41,789 nucleotides of DNA from Acinetobacter sp. CFCC 10889. Lineage in GTDB: Bacteria > Pseudomonadota > Gammaproteobacteria > Pseudomonadales > Moraxellaceae. Where the stretch lies: NCBI RefSeq assembly GCF_003268395.1, contig NZ_LQXQ01000037.1, positions 1 to 41,789 of the forward strand, written 5' to 3'. A program made the translations under genes and the position numbers. Every line of letters begins with the position of its first letter. Within the stretch, counting starts at the first letter, position 1. This document shows positions 8,607 to 16,516 of this stretch, one piece after another. Below the pieces are notes generated by a model. The model had not been told where the DNA came from. It did no database searches and worked only from the letters and a program-made list of their open reading frames with translations.

Positions 8607-9491
8607 ATGAACAGTCAAATTCAGAAAATTGCTCAAAAATTGCCTGCCAGTCCAGCGGTTGAACAGCACAACACCGCTCTTTCTAAATCGGCAAATAAAT
8701 TTAAATTTCCAAAGTTTGTGACGAAGAATTTAAGTCTATTGATCAGTTTGGGTAGTGTTAGCACGATTGTTATATTGTGGTTTGTGGTCAGCGCATTGCA
8801 TTTAGTCCCTGAGTTATTTTTACCATCTCCAAGTGCGGTATGGCAAAAGTTCATTCAGGTCAGCCAAGATGGCTTTATGAAAGCCACACTTTGGCAGCAT
8901 TTGGCAGAAAGTATTAGCCGTGTATTGAGTGCGCTCATCGCTGCGATTGTGATTGGCGTACCTGTCGGTTTATGGATGGGTTTAAACAAATGGGTACGTG
9001 CAGTGCTTGATCCTTTGGTTGAACTCTTACGCCCGATCCCACCTTTGGCATATTTACCATTATTGGTGATTTGGTTTGGCATCGGTGAAACCACCAAAAT
9101 TTTATTGATTTTCTTTTCGATTTTAGCACCCGTCATTATCAGTTCGGCACATGGGGTTTTGAGCCATCAAAAAAATCGTGAGCGTGCAGCGCTTTCTCTT
9201 GGTGCAACCCGTACACAAGTCTTGAAATATGTGATTTTACCTACAGCTTTACCACATATTTTAACAGGAATACGCATTGGTCTAGGTGTGGGTTGGTCAA
9301 CCTTAGTAGCGGCTGAGTTGGTTGCGGCAGATCGTGGTATTGGCTTTATGGTGCAGTCAGCAGCACAATTTTTAATTACCGATACAGTGGTGCTCGGCAT
9401 CATTGTGATTGCCATCGTTGCAGTCAGTTTTGAATTATTTTTACGTTGGTTGCAAAAGCAATTAGCACCTTGGTACGGTCAACAGTTATAG
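8607..9491 (+). CDS. tauC: Taurine ABC transporter, permease
   Basis: 294 residues with a soluble, basic N-terminal extension of about 45 residues, then six likely membrane helices starting at LLISLGSVSTIVILWFVVSA. The BPD_transp_1 coupling motif is seen as ERAALSLGATRTQVLKYVILPTALPHILTGIRIG (about residues 190-225), matching the EAA loop that contacts TauB. It lies in the inner membrane. The ATG follows the tauB stop directly. The N-terminal extension is slightly longer than in E. coli TauC (about 275 residues), so a later start is possible, though none has a better ribosome site. Confidence 0.9.
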   Translation: MNSQIQKIAQKLPASPAVEQHNTALSKSANKFKFPKFVTKNLSLLISLGSVSTIVILWFVVSALHLVPELFLPSPSAVWQKFIQVSQDGFMKATLWQHLAESISRVLSALIAAIVIGVPVGLWMGLNKWVRAVLDPLVELLRPIPPLAYLPLLVIWFGIGETTKILLIFFSILAPVIISSAHGVLSHQKNRERAALSLGATRTQVLKYVILPTALPHILTGIRIGLGVGWSTLVAAELVAADRGIGFMVQSAAQFLITDTVVLGIIVIAIVAVSFELFLRWLQKQLAPWYGQQL

Positions 9492-9501
9492 AAGATGCAT
9501 C

Positions 9502-10347
9502 ATGACATTACATATTCAGCCTATTCAAGCCAACATTGGCGCAGTTATTGAAAATGTGGATTTAAATCTGACTGATCCACAAATCTTGTCAGAGATACAT
9601 GCAGCTTTATTGCAATATCAAGTGATTTTCTTTAGAAATCAGCAGTTACAAGCACAATCTCAGGTCAAACTTGCCAAGTCTTTTGGTTCTTTACATATTC
9701 ATCCGATTTATCCAGCAATGCAAGATGCACCTGAAGTGATTATTTTAGACAGTCATGCAACTGATTTACGTGATAATGAGCTATGGCATACCGATGTGAC
9801 ATTCAGCCATACGCCACCTTTAGGTTGTGTGTTGCAAGCCATTAAAATTCCTGAAGTGGGTGGCGATACTTTATGGACGAGTGGTACGGCAGCGTTTAAA
9901 GCATTGTCTGAAGACCTGCAGCAAAAGTTGCGTGGTTTAACAGCAACACATGATATTCGTAAATCATTTCCCTTGGAGCGTTTTGGGGCAACACCTGAAG
10001 CACGTGTAAAACTCGAAGCTTCGTTTCAGAAAAATCCACCAGTCATCCATCCTGTAATTCGTAGTCATCCTGAAACAGGCGAAGAGATTCTATTTGTAAA
10101 TGAGGGGTTTACCACACAGATCAACGAACTATCTGCAACTGAAAGCGAGACACTATTAAACTTTTTGTTTGAACATGCAGTGAAAAGCGATTTTCATTTA
10201 CGTTGGAAATGGCAACAGGGCGATGTTGCCATTTGGGATAATCGTTGTACGCAACATAAAGCTTTGTTTGATTATGGTGATGCACATCGAATCATGCATC
10301 GTGCCACGATCAATGGCACTGTGCCGTATTATCAACAAGCAAGTTAA
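9502..10347 (+). CDS. tauD: Taurine dioxygenase (Fe(II)/2-oxoglutarate dependent)
   Basis: 281 residues, as expected for TauD (E. coli 283). The facial triad is visible: His96 and Asp98 in ELWHTDVTF, and the distal His in RIMHRATING near residue 268. An arginine just after it (MHRATI) is placed to bind 2-oxoglutarate. The enzyme hydroxylates taurine next to sulfur so that it splits into sulfite and aminoacetaldehyde, giving sulfur under sulfate limitation. Gene order tauABCD supports this over other members of the family such as 2,4-D dioxygenase. It lies in the cytoplasm. Confidence 0.9.
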   Translation: MTLHIQPIQANIGAVIENVDLNLTDPQILSEIHAALLQYQVIFFRNQQLQAQSQVKLAKSFGSLHIHPIYPAMQDAPEVIILDSHATDLRDNELWHTDVTFSHTPPLGCVLQAIKIPEVGGDTLWTSGTAAFKALSEDLQQKLRGLTATHDIRKSFPLERFGATPEARVKLEASFQKNPPVIHPVIRSHPETGEEILFVNEGFTTQINELSATESETLLNFLFEHAVKSDFHLRWKWQQGDVAIWDNRCTQHKALFDYGDAHRIMHRATINGTVPYYQQAS

Positions 10348-10365
10348 TTTTATTGCGTGTTTATG

Positions 10366-10407
10366 GGGACAATCAATCATGCTGTGGATTACCTGATTGA
10401 TTGTCCC
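10366..10407 (+). repeat. Perfect 14-bp hairpin after tauD
   Basis: GGGACAATCAATCA (10366-10379) and TGATTGATTGTCCC (10394-10407) pair perfectly around a 14-base loop. It lies 19 bases after the tauD stop. There is no T tract after it, so it may stabilise the operon's mRNA end or mark a weak or Rho-assisted terminator. Confidence 0.55.
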
Positions 10408-10558
10408 GATCTGTATTTAAAAATCTCAAAATTGATAACGATCATGATGCTAAATACGTTCTAAAAATGATACGAAACTTTCTATTTTTGCTAGATGAAA
10501 CCTAAAAACAAAAGCCTAAACTAAGTACATAGACAAAACAAAATTAGGAAATAATCTT

Positions 10559-11281
10559 ATGTTCGATATGCGCTTATCTCAAGAACGTGGTGCGGCTCAT
10601 CATGGTTGGTTAAAATCACGTCACTCATTTTCATTTGCAGATTATTGGGATCCAAAACAAGTCGGTTTTTCAGATTTATTGGTGATCAATGATGACACTG
10701 TTGCACCATCGAAAGGCTTTGGTACACATCCACACAAAAATATGGAAATTATTTCCTATGTGCTTGATGGGGCATTGGAACATAAAGATTCGATGGGTAC
10801 AGGTTCGGTGATTGTCCCGGGTGATATTCAGTTAATGAGTGCGGGGCGAGGTGTTGCGCATAGTGAATACAACCATTCTGCACAAGATGATGTACATTTT
10901 TTACAAATTTGGGTTGTGCCAGATCAAGCCAATACCGAACAAAGCTATCAACAAGTGCATATTGCACCTGAAGATAAACGTGGAAAATTACACTTGATGA
11001 TTTCACCAACAGGTGGTGAAAAAACTTTAACAATCAAGCAAGATATTAATATTTATGCAGGTCTGTTTGATGGTGAAGAAACAGCAGAATTTAAAATTCC
11101 TGAAGGACGTTATGTGTACGTACATGTTGCCAAAGGACAACTTGAGATTAATGGTCAAGTGTTCAATACAGGTGATGCCGCACGTATTCGCGAAGGCGGA
11201 AAATTAACATTTAGCCATGGTCAAAATGCTGAAGTTTTAGTGTTTGATATGCGTCCTGAAGAAATTCCAAGTATGCCTTAA
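10559..11281 (+). CDS. Pirin family protein
   Basis: 240 residues, the short bacterial pirin form (E. coli YhhW is 231). The N-terminal cupin carries the metal-binding set H57, H59, H101 and E103-like residues in GFGTHPHKNMEIISYVLDGALEHKDS and GRGVAHSEYNH. The C-terminal cupin (YVYVHVAKGQLEINGQ, TGDAARI) is degenerate, as usual. YhhW shows quercetin 2,3-dioxygenase activity in vitro; physiological roles of pirins vary. ATG follows AGGAA, a fair ribosome site. It lies in its own unit after the tau operon, with a strong terminator behind it, so no functional link to taurine is implied. Confidence 0.88.
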   Translation: MFDMRLSQERGAAHHGWLKSRHSFSFADYWDPKQVGFSDLLVINDDTVAPSKGFGTHPHKNMEIISYVLDGALEHKDSMGTGSVIVPGDIQLMSAGRGVAHSEYNHSAQDDVHFLQIWVVPDQANTEQSYQQVHIAPEDKRGKLHLMISPTGGEKTLTIKQDINIYAGLFDGEETAEFKIPEGRYVYVHVAKGQLEINGQVFNTGDAARIREGGKLTFSHGQNAEVLVFDMRPEEIPSMP

Positions 11282-11318
11282 GATATTTTAAGCGTTGTTC
11301 TTAAGTTGTAATTCAACA

Positions 11319-11361
11319 AAAAACACGCTCAATTAGATGCTGTCTAATTGAGCGTGTTTTT
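11319..11361. terminator. Strong bidirectional terminator
   Basis: AAAAACACGCTCAATTAGA (11319-11337) pairs perfectly over 19 bp with 11343-11361, with a five-base loop and A/T runs on both sides. It separates the pirin gene from the convergent amidohydrolase gene. Confidence 0.9.
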
Positions 11362-11435
11362 ATGCTTTTGACGTTGTAAATAGGAAAAACGATCTGACAT
11401 CCATGTCAAGATCGCGAGGGAGAGTTTTGCCCTTT

Positions 11436-12239
11436 CTAAAAATGAAAGAGCTTTGCCGCATTTTGACCTAATACTAGGTCTTGTTCCTCGGCAAAAGGAA
11501 CAATCTGGTGAAAGGCATCAAGCACTTGCTGATAAGAAACGATACTTTCATGTTGTGTGTGTGGCCAATCGCTGCCCCATATCATTTTGTGTAGAAAGCC
11601 TTTTTCTTTCAGTAAGCGATACGCTTTTTGTGCTGTTTCAATATTTTCAGGCGCAGCACCTAAACGGTAATATCCTGAAATTTTGATCCAATGTTGTTTA
11701 ACATCAAGCAAACTTAAAAACTTTTGATAATCGGGATCATCTAAGCCTAGCTGTGGTAGTGCACGACCAAAATGATCAATCACAACTTCAATTTTAGATG
11801 TATTGAGCATGGGCAAAATCTGAATCAGATAAGCAGGTGGTGCATGCAACTCAAGTTGTAAATCGAGTTGTTCTAAATTGTGGATCAACATTTTCCACTG
11901 CGCTTGACTTAGATCAGGAACAGAAATACCAAACAAGTTGAGACGAATTCCGACTATACCTTTTGACTTCAGATCAGCCAACTCAAGGATACTGATGTGA
12001 GGATGTACGACAGCAATGCCTTTTAAACGTTGTGGATATTGGCGAATCGCTGTCAGCATGGCTTGATTATTTGTGCCCAAAAAACTAGGTTGTACTAAAA
12101 CACCATGTGTAAAACCATGAGCATCTAAATGCTGTATATATTGCTCTACTGTAGCATCATAATCTGGGTTGTAACGTGCTGTCGCAATGCATTGATCTTG
12201 CTTAGAAAATACATGGGCATGTGTATCAATACGAATCAT
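11436..12239 (-). CDS. Amidohydrolase/lactonase of COG3618 type (2-pyrone-4,6-dicarboxylate lactonase-like)
   Basis: 267 residues, a TIM-barrel metal-dependent hydrolase. Signature residues are visible: DTHAHVF (His7, His9) at strand 1, VVIDHFGRA near residue 150, and WGSDWPHTQHE near residue 220 with the catalytic aspartate of strand 8. The set HxH, DHFG and SDWPH is that of LigI, 4-sulfomuconolactonase and related lactonases. These open lactones of dicarboxylic or aromatic catabolites. The gene follows the transporter by seven bases, so the likely substrate is what that transporter brings in, or a product of it. The exact substrate cannot be read from sequence. Confidence 0.8.
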   Translation of the reverse strand: MIRIDTHAHVFSKQDQCIATARYNPDYDATVEQYIQHLDAHGFTHGVLVQPSFLGTNNQAMLTAIRQYPQRLKGIAVVHPHISILELADLKSKGIVGIRLNLFGISVPDLSQAQWKMLIHNLEQLDLQLELHAPPAYLIQILPMLNTSKIEVVIDHFGRALPQLGLDDPDYQKFLSLLDVKQHWIKISGYYRLGAAPENIETAQKAYRLLKEKGFLHKMIWGSDWPHTQHESIVSYQQVLDAFHQIVPFAEEQDLVLGQNAAKLFHF

Positions 12240-12246
12240 TTCAAAC

Positions 12247-13536
12247 TCACAAAATTACTTTTAGAACAAGAACAGCAATTAGAGCAGCAACAACACCAAC
12301 AGGAATTGCTCTAAATAACAACTGATTAAATAATTTATTTCGGTCAATCCCTTCAGGTGCAGAACCCATAATTAAACTACCGCCTGAAGAAAATGGAGAA
12401 ATAGAAGAAGACTGTGCACCAGCAACGATACAAATAAAGAGCAGCATTGGATTTAACCCAGAAGCCGCTGCAATTGCAGGCACGATCGGGAATAACGTCG
12501 GTGTTACCACGCCTAAAGTGCTTGAGAAAATCGACATAACAGCACTGATTAAACATAACAAGACAGGGATCATCCACATCGGCACATTTTGTGTTAACCA
12601 TTCTGCTAATAGGTCAATAATGCCAACTTTGACACCCAGTGAAATCAACATGCCAACACCGCAAATCATGATCAATGTGCCCCAAGGCACCAGTGCTACT
12701 ACTTTTTTCTCATCTGCAAGTTTCATTAAGAGACTAATGAGTGCAAAGACGATGGCAATAAATGCAATATCAATCTTTGAGTTCAAGAAATGGATGGTTT
12801 CTTGTTGTGGGAAGATCAATTGTAAAATTGGGAAAATTAAAACAATGACCATCATCAATAAAATTAAAAACAATGATTTCTTCTGTGCAGCATTAAATGC
12901 TTCAGGGCGAATATCTTCAATTTCAATATTGCTGTTTTTACGATTCCAAAGGGTATATAGACCTAAAACTACGATAGGGATAAGTATCGTGACCACAAAA
13001 ATACCTGTGGCATAGGCAAAGCTTGTAGAACTGTCGATGCCAACATTTTCCATTAAACTTCTAAAAATGATGCCGCTTTGCGAGGTCATAAAGTTCGCAC
13101 CTGCAAGTGCGCCGTAGTTCACCGCCATACCACCAATCACCAAACTCATTTTGGTTTTTTGGCAAAGTAATAAGGTAATCGGTGCCATAAATGCCAGTAC
13201 AGTATAAAAACCTGCACCCAATGCAGCGATAATAGTTGAGGCTGCAAAGATAGCTAAAGGTAGTAAATACGGATATTTACGACATTTATAGAGCAAGTGT
13301 CCTGCTAGACGTTCCAGTGCACCATTGGCTAAAGCAAAGTTATAAAATAACGTGACTGCAAAAATAATAAAGAAAATTTTCACAGGCCAAAGTTCAATCA
13401 CTTCGGCAGGTTTCATTCCTAAACCAAAACAACCAATAAAATAAGCACCAACCATGGCAAAAAAACCAATATTGATTTTTGTGACATAGCCCAAGGCGAT
13501 GGAAAGTACCAAGGTTGTAAGAATGAGTATGACCAC
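12247..13536 (-). CDS. MatC-like (SLC13/DASS-related) dicarboxylate transporter
   Basis: 429 residues, hydrophobic throughout, with about 11-12 membrane helices. The N-terminal 150 residues (ALGYVTKINIGFFAMVGAYFIGCFGLG, VKIFFIIFAVTLFYNFALANGALERLA) resemble the MatC N-terminal domain of malonate/dicarboxylate carriers. Two re-entrant-like segments (GALAGANFMTSQSGI and GAQSSSISPFSSGGSLIMG) match the SNT-like substrate sites of ion-transporter superfamily members. It is an inner-membrane importer, probably for a C3-C6 dicarboxylate. It is first in a two-gene operon with the lactonase and divergent from a GntR regulator. Confidence 0.75.
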   Translation of the reverse strand: MVILILTTLVLSIALGYVTKINIGFFAMVGAYFIGCFGLGMKPAEVIELWPVKIFFIIFAVTLFYNFALANGALERLAGHLLYKCRKYPYLLPLAIFAASTIIAALGAGFYTVLAFMAPITLLLCQKTKMSLVIGGMAVNYGALAGANFMTSQSGIIFRSLMENVGIDSSTSFAYATGIFVVTILIPIVVLGLYTLWNRKNSNIEIEDIRPEAFNAAQKKSLFLILLMMVIVLIFPILQLIFPQQETIHFLNSKIDIAFIAIVFALISLLMKLADEKKVVALVPWGTLIMICGVGMLISLGVKVGIIDLLAEWLTQNVPMWMIPVLLCLISAVMSIFSSTLGVVTPTLFPIVPAIAAASGLNPMLLFICIVAGAQSSSISPFSSGGSLIMGSAPEGIDRNKLFNQLLFRAIPVGVVAALIAVLVLKVIL

Positions 13537-13617
13537 GTTAATCCCTCACTTTAGGAAACATCTATATGACCTTTTTATCATAGTTAGAGATATATTTAGA
13601 ACATATAAACATTTAGT

Positions 13618-13625
13618 TGTATACA
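13618..13625. promoter_or_regulatory. Candidate HutC-type operator in the divergent promoter region
   Basis: The palindrome TGTATACA fits the GT-N-TA-N-AC core known for HutC-subfamily GntR regulators. It sits in the 132-base gap between the transporter operon and the regulator gene, where it could control both. Confidence 0.4.
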
Positions 13626-13701
13626 CATATATATGACTTGTTTGGTATTAAAGCCTGATATGATATGATTGTCAAATCTAGATTTAAAACTGTGCACCCA
13701 A

Positions 13702-14433
13702 ATGCTTGATGATATTGCATTTAAAAATTTGAAATTACCACGTTATGTCCAAATCCGTTGGCAATTACAACAACTATTGGTTGATGCAAAATGGCGTGTT
13801 GACCAACCAATTCCAAGTGAATCTGAATTGGTAAATCAATATGGCGTTTCGATCGGAACCATTCGTAAAGCGGTGGAATGTCTCGTTGAAGATGGTTTTT
13901 TAGTTAAAATTCAAGGCAAAGGTACATTTTTAAAATATCCAGATTTTAAATTTTCTCTGATGCGTTTTTTTCATTCTACTGAAAAGCATCGTGAACATAT
14001 TGCACCGATTGGTGATGTGAAAAAGTTGGAGATTACGCCTGCTGTTGCTGAAATTAATCAATATTTGGCTTTGGCACCTGAGGCAGAACTGTTGTATATG
14101 GAGCGTGTACGTAAACAAGCGGATACGGTGGTGTTGAGTGAAAAAATTTGGTTATCTGCGGATTTGTTTACGGAGTTGAAAAATATTCCATTAAAGAAAA
14201 TTGGAAATTTACTTTATCCTTTTTACTATGAACAGTGTGGGCAGTTTGTGATTTCTGCGACAGAACAACTGACGTTTACAACAGATTATGTCGATGCGTA
14301 TTTACCAACTCAGTCCGTAGTACCTTTGGTCAAAGTGTGTCGTTGGGCAAAAAACATGCAAGGACAAGTGATCGAATATCGTGAGTCTTATGGTTTTGCT
14401 GAAAACTTCCATTATCAAATAGAAATTCATTGA
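13702..14433 (+). CDS. GntR family transcriptional regulator, HutC subfamily
   Basis: About 243 residues. The winged helix is clear: PRYVQIRWQLQQLLVD, PIPSESELVNQYGVSIGTIRKAVECLVEDGFL, then KIQGKGTFL. The C-terminal 150 residues (LYMERVRKQADTVVLSEKIWL … VIEYRESYGFAENFHYQIEI) are a UTRA effector-binding domain, which defines HutC types. Such proteins usually repress a neighbouring catabolic operon until a small ligand binds. The divergent transporter/lactonase operon is the obvious target. Start: TTG 13669 directly after an in-frame stop is possible and adds 11 residues; I prefer ATG 13702. Neither has a good ribosome site. Confidence 0.85.
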   Translation: MLDDIAFKNLKLPRYVQIRWQLQQLLVDAKWRVDQPIPSESELVNQYGVSIGTIRKAVECLVEDGFLVKIQGKGTFLKYPDFKFSLMRFFHSTEKHREHIAPIGDVKKLEITPAVAEINQYLALAPEAELLYMERVRKQADTVVLSEKIWLSADLFTELKNIPLKKIGNLLYPFYYEQCGQFVISATEQLTFTTDYVDAYLPTQSVVPLVKVCRWAKNMQGQVIEYRESYGFAENFHYQIEIH

Positions 14434-14463
14434 GTAAGCTTTAAGCTTACTCAAGCTTATTTT
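14432..14463 (+). terminator. Terminator after the GntR gene
   Basis: A perfect 10-bp palindrome GAGTAAGCTT/AAGCTTACTC around a single T begins at the stop codon. It is followed a few bases later by TTTTTT (14458-14463). Confidence 0.6.
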
Positions 14464-14570
14464 TTGAATGAAAGGCTATATAAAATAAAAATTTAGACTA
14501 GAAAATAAATAGAAATTAAAAATGAGGATAAAAGCTTACATTTTTTATTTGAATTAAAATGATAAGTTAA

Positions 14571-14752
14571 AAAACACTCCGAAGATGCCGCTGCATGGTC
14601 GTTACCCTGAACCCGATGAGTTCAAGGTGGACGCGACGCGTACTTAATGGGTTTCCCACTCGGAGGTGGGCATACACTCAAAATACACAGAACGCATCCG
14701 TAAGTTTAAGTATCGGCAGGGGAATAGACGTACTGGCGAACATCCCAGAGTT
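14571..14752 (-). ncRNA. ssrS: 6S RNA
   Basis: Read on the minus strand, the 5' end CTCTGGGATGTTCGCCAGTA closely resembles the E. coli 6S 5' end (CTCTGAGATGTTCGCAAGC). Near the 3' end, TCCACCTTGAACTCATCGGG and GCAGCGGCATCTTCGGAG match E. coli CACCTTGAACCAAGGG and GCGGCGGCATCTCGGAG. The 5' and 3' ends form the closing stem. Length is about 180 bases, typical. 6S RNA mimics an open promoter and sequesters sigma-70 RNA polymerase in stationary phase. It lies downstream of zapA, as in Pseudomonas and enterobacteria, but ygfA (5-formyl-THF cyclo-ligase), its usual next neighbour, is missing. Confidence 0.9.
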
Positions 14753-14758
14753 ATATTA

Positions 14759-14786
14759 AGTATACATATTCTCAGCGAACTGGCAA
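14759..14786 (-). promoter_or_regulatory. Sigma-70 promoter for 6S RNA
   Basis: On the minus strand TTGCCA (14786-14781) lies 16 bases before TATACT (14764-14759). Each hexamer matches five of six consensus bases. Transcription would start near 14752, the expected 6S 5' end. Confidence 0.65.
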
Positions 14787-14854
14787 ATGCTGAACGACAA
14801 GAAAATGTCTAATTTTATGTACTGTAAGCTTTAACTGCGCAAACAAAACGCAAT

Positions 14855-15139
14855 TTATACCGCTTTTTCAACGTCTTTTAAAATTTCCTCAAGCAAACGT
14901 TCACAATGTGTATATTCTTGTAAGGACTTGTTCATGCTCAATACTTCTTGCATCAACTCCAAAGCCACCATGATCATCAGTTTGTTGTGTTCCATGTTGG
15001 GTGCTTTACGGCGAAATTCTTGAAATTTTTCATTCAATAAATTACCTGCACGTTCTAAATCAGCTTTTTTTTCAGATGTAGTACTTAATCGAAAAATTTG
15101 TTCAATTAAGCGTAATTCAACAACGACAACCTCAGACAT
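14855..15139 (-). CDS. zapA: Cell division protein ZapA
   Basis: 94 residues. The N-terminal part (EVVVVELRLIEQIFRLSTTSEKKADLERAGNLLNEKF) gives the short beta strand and helix of ZapA. The C-terminal part is a long helix (MEHNKLMIMVALELMQEVLSMNKSLQEY) that forms the antiparallel coiled coil. ZapA cross-links FtsZ filaments at the division ring. It sits two bases after the upstream coiled-coil gene and directly before ssrS, the conserved order in pseudomonads, which supports the call. Confidence 0.85.
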   Translation of the reverse strand: MSEVVVVELRLIEQIFRLSTTSEKKADLERAGNLLNEKFQEFRRKAPNMEHNKLMIMVALELMQEVLSMNKSLQEYTHCERLLEEILKDVEKAV

Positions 15140-15141
15140 GA

Positions 15142-15693
15142 TTAAACTTCCTCATTGCTTTCAGATGGATGAGCAAGTTGTTGAATTTCTTGCGCATGAT
15201 GATCTTGTTCAGTGCCTAAAATTGCTAAACGTTGAATAATGGCTTCAACTTTGACTTTGGCATGATCATTTTTCTGAATTAAACGTTCACGTTCACTTAA
15301 CAAGTCTTTGATTTCTTGTTGTGAATGACGCTGATCTGTCTGCAGTTTTTCTTTAACAACACGTAACTCATTACGCTCAGCCAAAATTTCCTGAAAGCGT
15401 GTTTTGAGATCAGTACAGCTTTTTTCTAAACGACCATAACGTTCAGCCAAAGCGTTTGCATCAGTATTCAGTTGGTTAAACTGTTTTTGTAAGGTAGCAA
15501 GTTGTTCTGTCAAACTTTCGATTTCATCTTGCTTTTGGGTAATGATGCCATTTTTATGCAAAATTTGGCTATGTGACTGCTCTTCACTGTTATCTTTCTC
15601 TTTTAACAGTGCTACATTTTCTTTCTCGGTCGTTTCAATACGTGTTTTTAAAACACCTATATGCGTTTGTAGACGCTGTAATTGTTCTAGCAT
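15142..15693 (-). CDS. Coiled-coil protein upstream of zapA
   Basis: 183 residues, almost entirely heptad-like coiled coil (LEQLQRLQTHIGVLKTRIE, ALAERYGRLEKSCTDLKTRF, EIKDLLSERERLIQK). The C-terminal end (VEAIIQRLAILGTEQ) is like the short TIGR02449 proteins found before zapA in Pseudomonas (about 70 residues), but the coil here is much longer. Start: GTG 15705 adds four residues; ATG 15693 fits the start MLEQLQRL better. Position in front of zapA suggests a part in division-ring assembly, but no function is established. Confidence 0.7.
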   Translation of the reverse strand: MLEQLQRLQTHIGVLKTRIETTEKENVALLKEKDNSEEQSHSQILHKNGIITQKQDEIESLTEQLATLQKQFNQLNTDANALAERYGRLEKSCTDLKTRFQEILAERNELRVVKEKLQTDQRHSQQEIKDLLSERERLIQKNDHAKVKVEAIIQRLAILGTEQDHHAQEIQQLAHPSESNEEV

Positions 15694-15757
15694 AACGGGT
15701 CGCACAGATTTGCAATCAAAGGTAATATATACAGAAGTATAGAGATTGGATAAGCGA

Positions 15758-16390
15758 ATGCAAGACGATATTTCAGGTTGGTCAGATTGGGATCAAAACT
15801 TTGGTCAAATTGAAGAAATTTCAAGCCCAAGTGAGTTACACGGCTTACTCACAGGTATAATTTGTGTTACTGAAGTGCCATCTCGTGATGAATGGTTACA
15901 AATTTTATCCACCATTGATGTACCAAAAGTAAACGAAGAAGCACTCGCAATCTTAGCTGAAGAATCAGAAGACATCGCACATGCTTTGTCAGAAGATGAA
16001 TTGGACTATTTACCACTATTACCTGATGATGAGCATAGTTTGTCGGAACGTGTACAAGCCTTGGCAGATTGGTGTGCAGGTGTAGTACTCGGTTTTGGTT
16101 TGGCTTCAGGGCATATTCGTTCGGATGAACAAGAACTCATCGAGAGTTTACAAGATGTAGCTTCGGTTGAGTTTGATGAGTCAGACGATGACGAAGAAGG
16201 CGAAGCAAGCTATCAAGAGTTATATGAGTTTGTGCGTTTGATTCCTGTGTCATTGTCAATGGGGCGTAAGAAAATCCCTGTGTTAGAAAGTTCATTATTA
16301 CAAAACTTTCATAGCAAAATGAAACCAGCCATTGAGGCGTCAGACAGTCACAATATCGTAGAAGTATTTACGCCACACCGTCCAAGCTAA
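15758..16390 (+). CDS. ygfB: UPF0149 (YgfB/YecA) family protein
   Basis: 210 residues from ATG 15758; TTG 15746 would add four. Motifs of the family are present: SPSELHGLLTGIICV near residue 27, WCAGVVLGFGLASG near 108, and a very acidic stretch (DESDDDEEGEASYQELYEFVRLIPVSL). In P. aeruginosa, a YgfB protein modulates the alpA-controlled lysis pathway and beta-lactam tolerance, but that role should not be assumed here. It is divergent from the zapA operon and upstream of pepP, the usual order. Confidence 0.85.
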   Translation: MQDDISGWSDWDQNFGQIEEISSPSELHGLLTGIICVTEVPSRDEWLQILSTIDVPKVNEEALAILAEESEDIAHALSEDELDYLPLLPDDEHSLSERVQALADWCAGVVLGFGLASGHIRSDEQELIESLQDVASVEFDESDDDEEGEASYQELYEFVRLIPVSLSMGRKKIPVLESSLLQNFHSKMKPAIEASDSHNIVEVFTPHRPS

Positions 16391-16399
16391 AGTGGATTG

Positions 16400-16419
16400 T
16401 TAGTACGAATACGTACTAA
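16400..16419. repeat. 8-bp inverted repeat between ygfB and pepP
   Basis: TTAGTACG (16400-16407) and CGTACTAA (16412-16419) pair around AATA. A short AAGGCTTTTT follows, so it may be a weak terminator after ygfB or an operator before pepP. Confidence 0.3.
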
Positions 16420-16516
16420 AAGGCTTTTTGGGTCGAGATGCGAATTGAAACTCAAAAAGTCTATATATGCTGTATCAATTAATTTTTCATCCATCTAACG
16501 ATAAGCTGAATAAATA

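Noticed and set aside
11391..11413. GATC-TGACAT palindrome after the amidohydrolase gene as an operator
   Set aside because: It is imperfect (one-base bulge), lies downstream of convergent genes and has no promoter near it.
12518..13015. 165-codon open frame opposite the transporter gene
   Set aside because: It is antisense to a clearly coding, well-structured membrane protein and has no ribosome site or recognisable domain.
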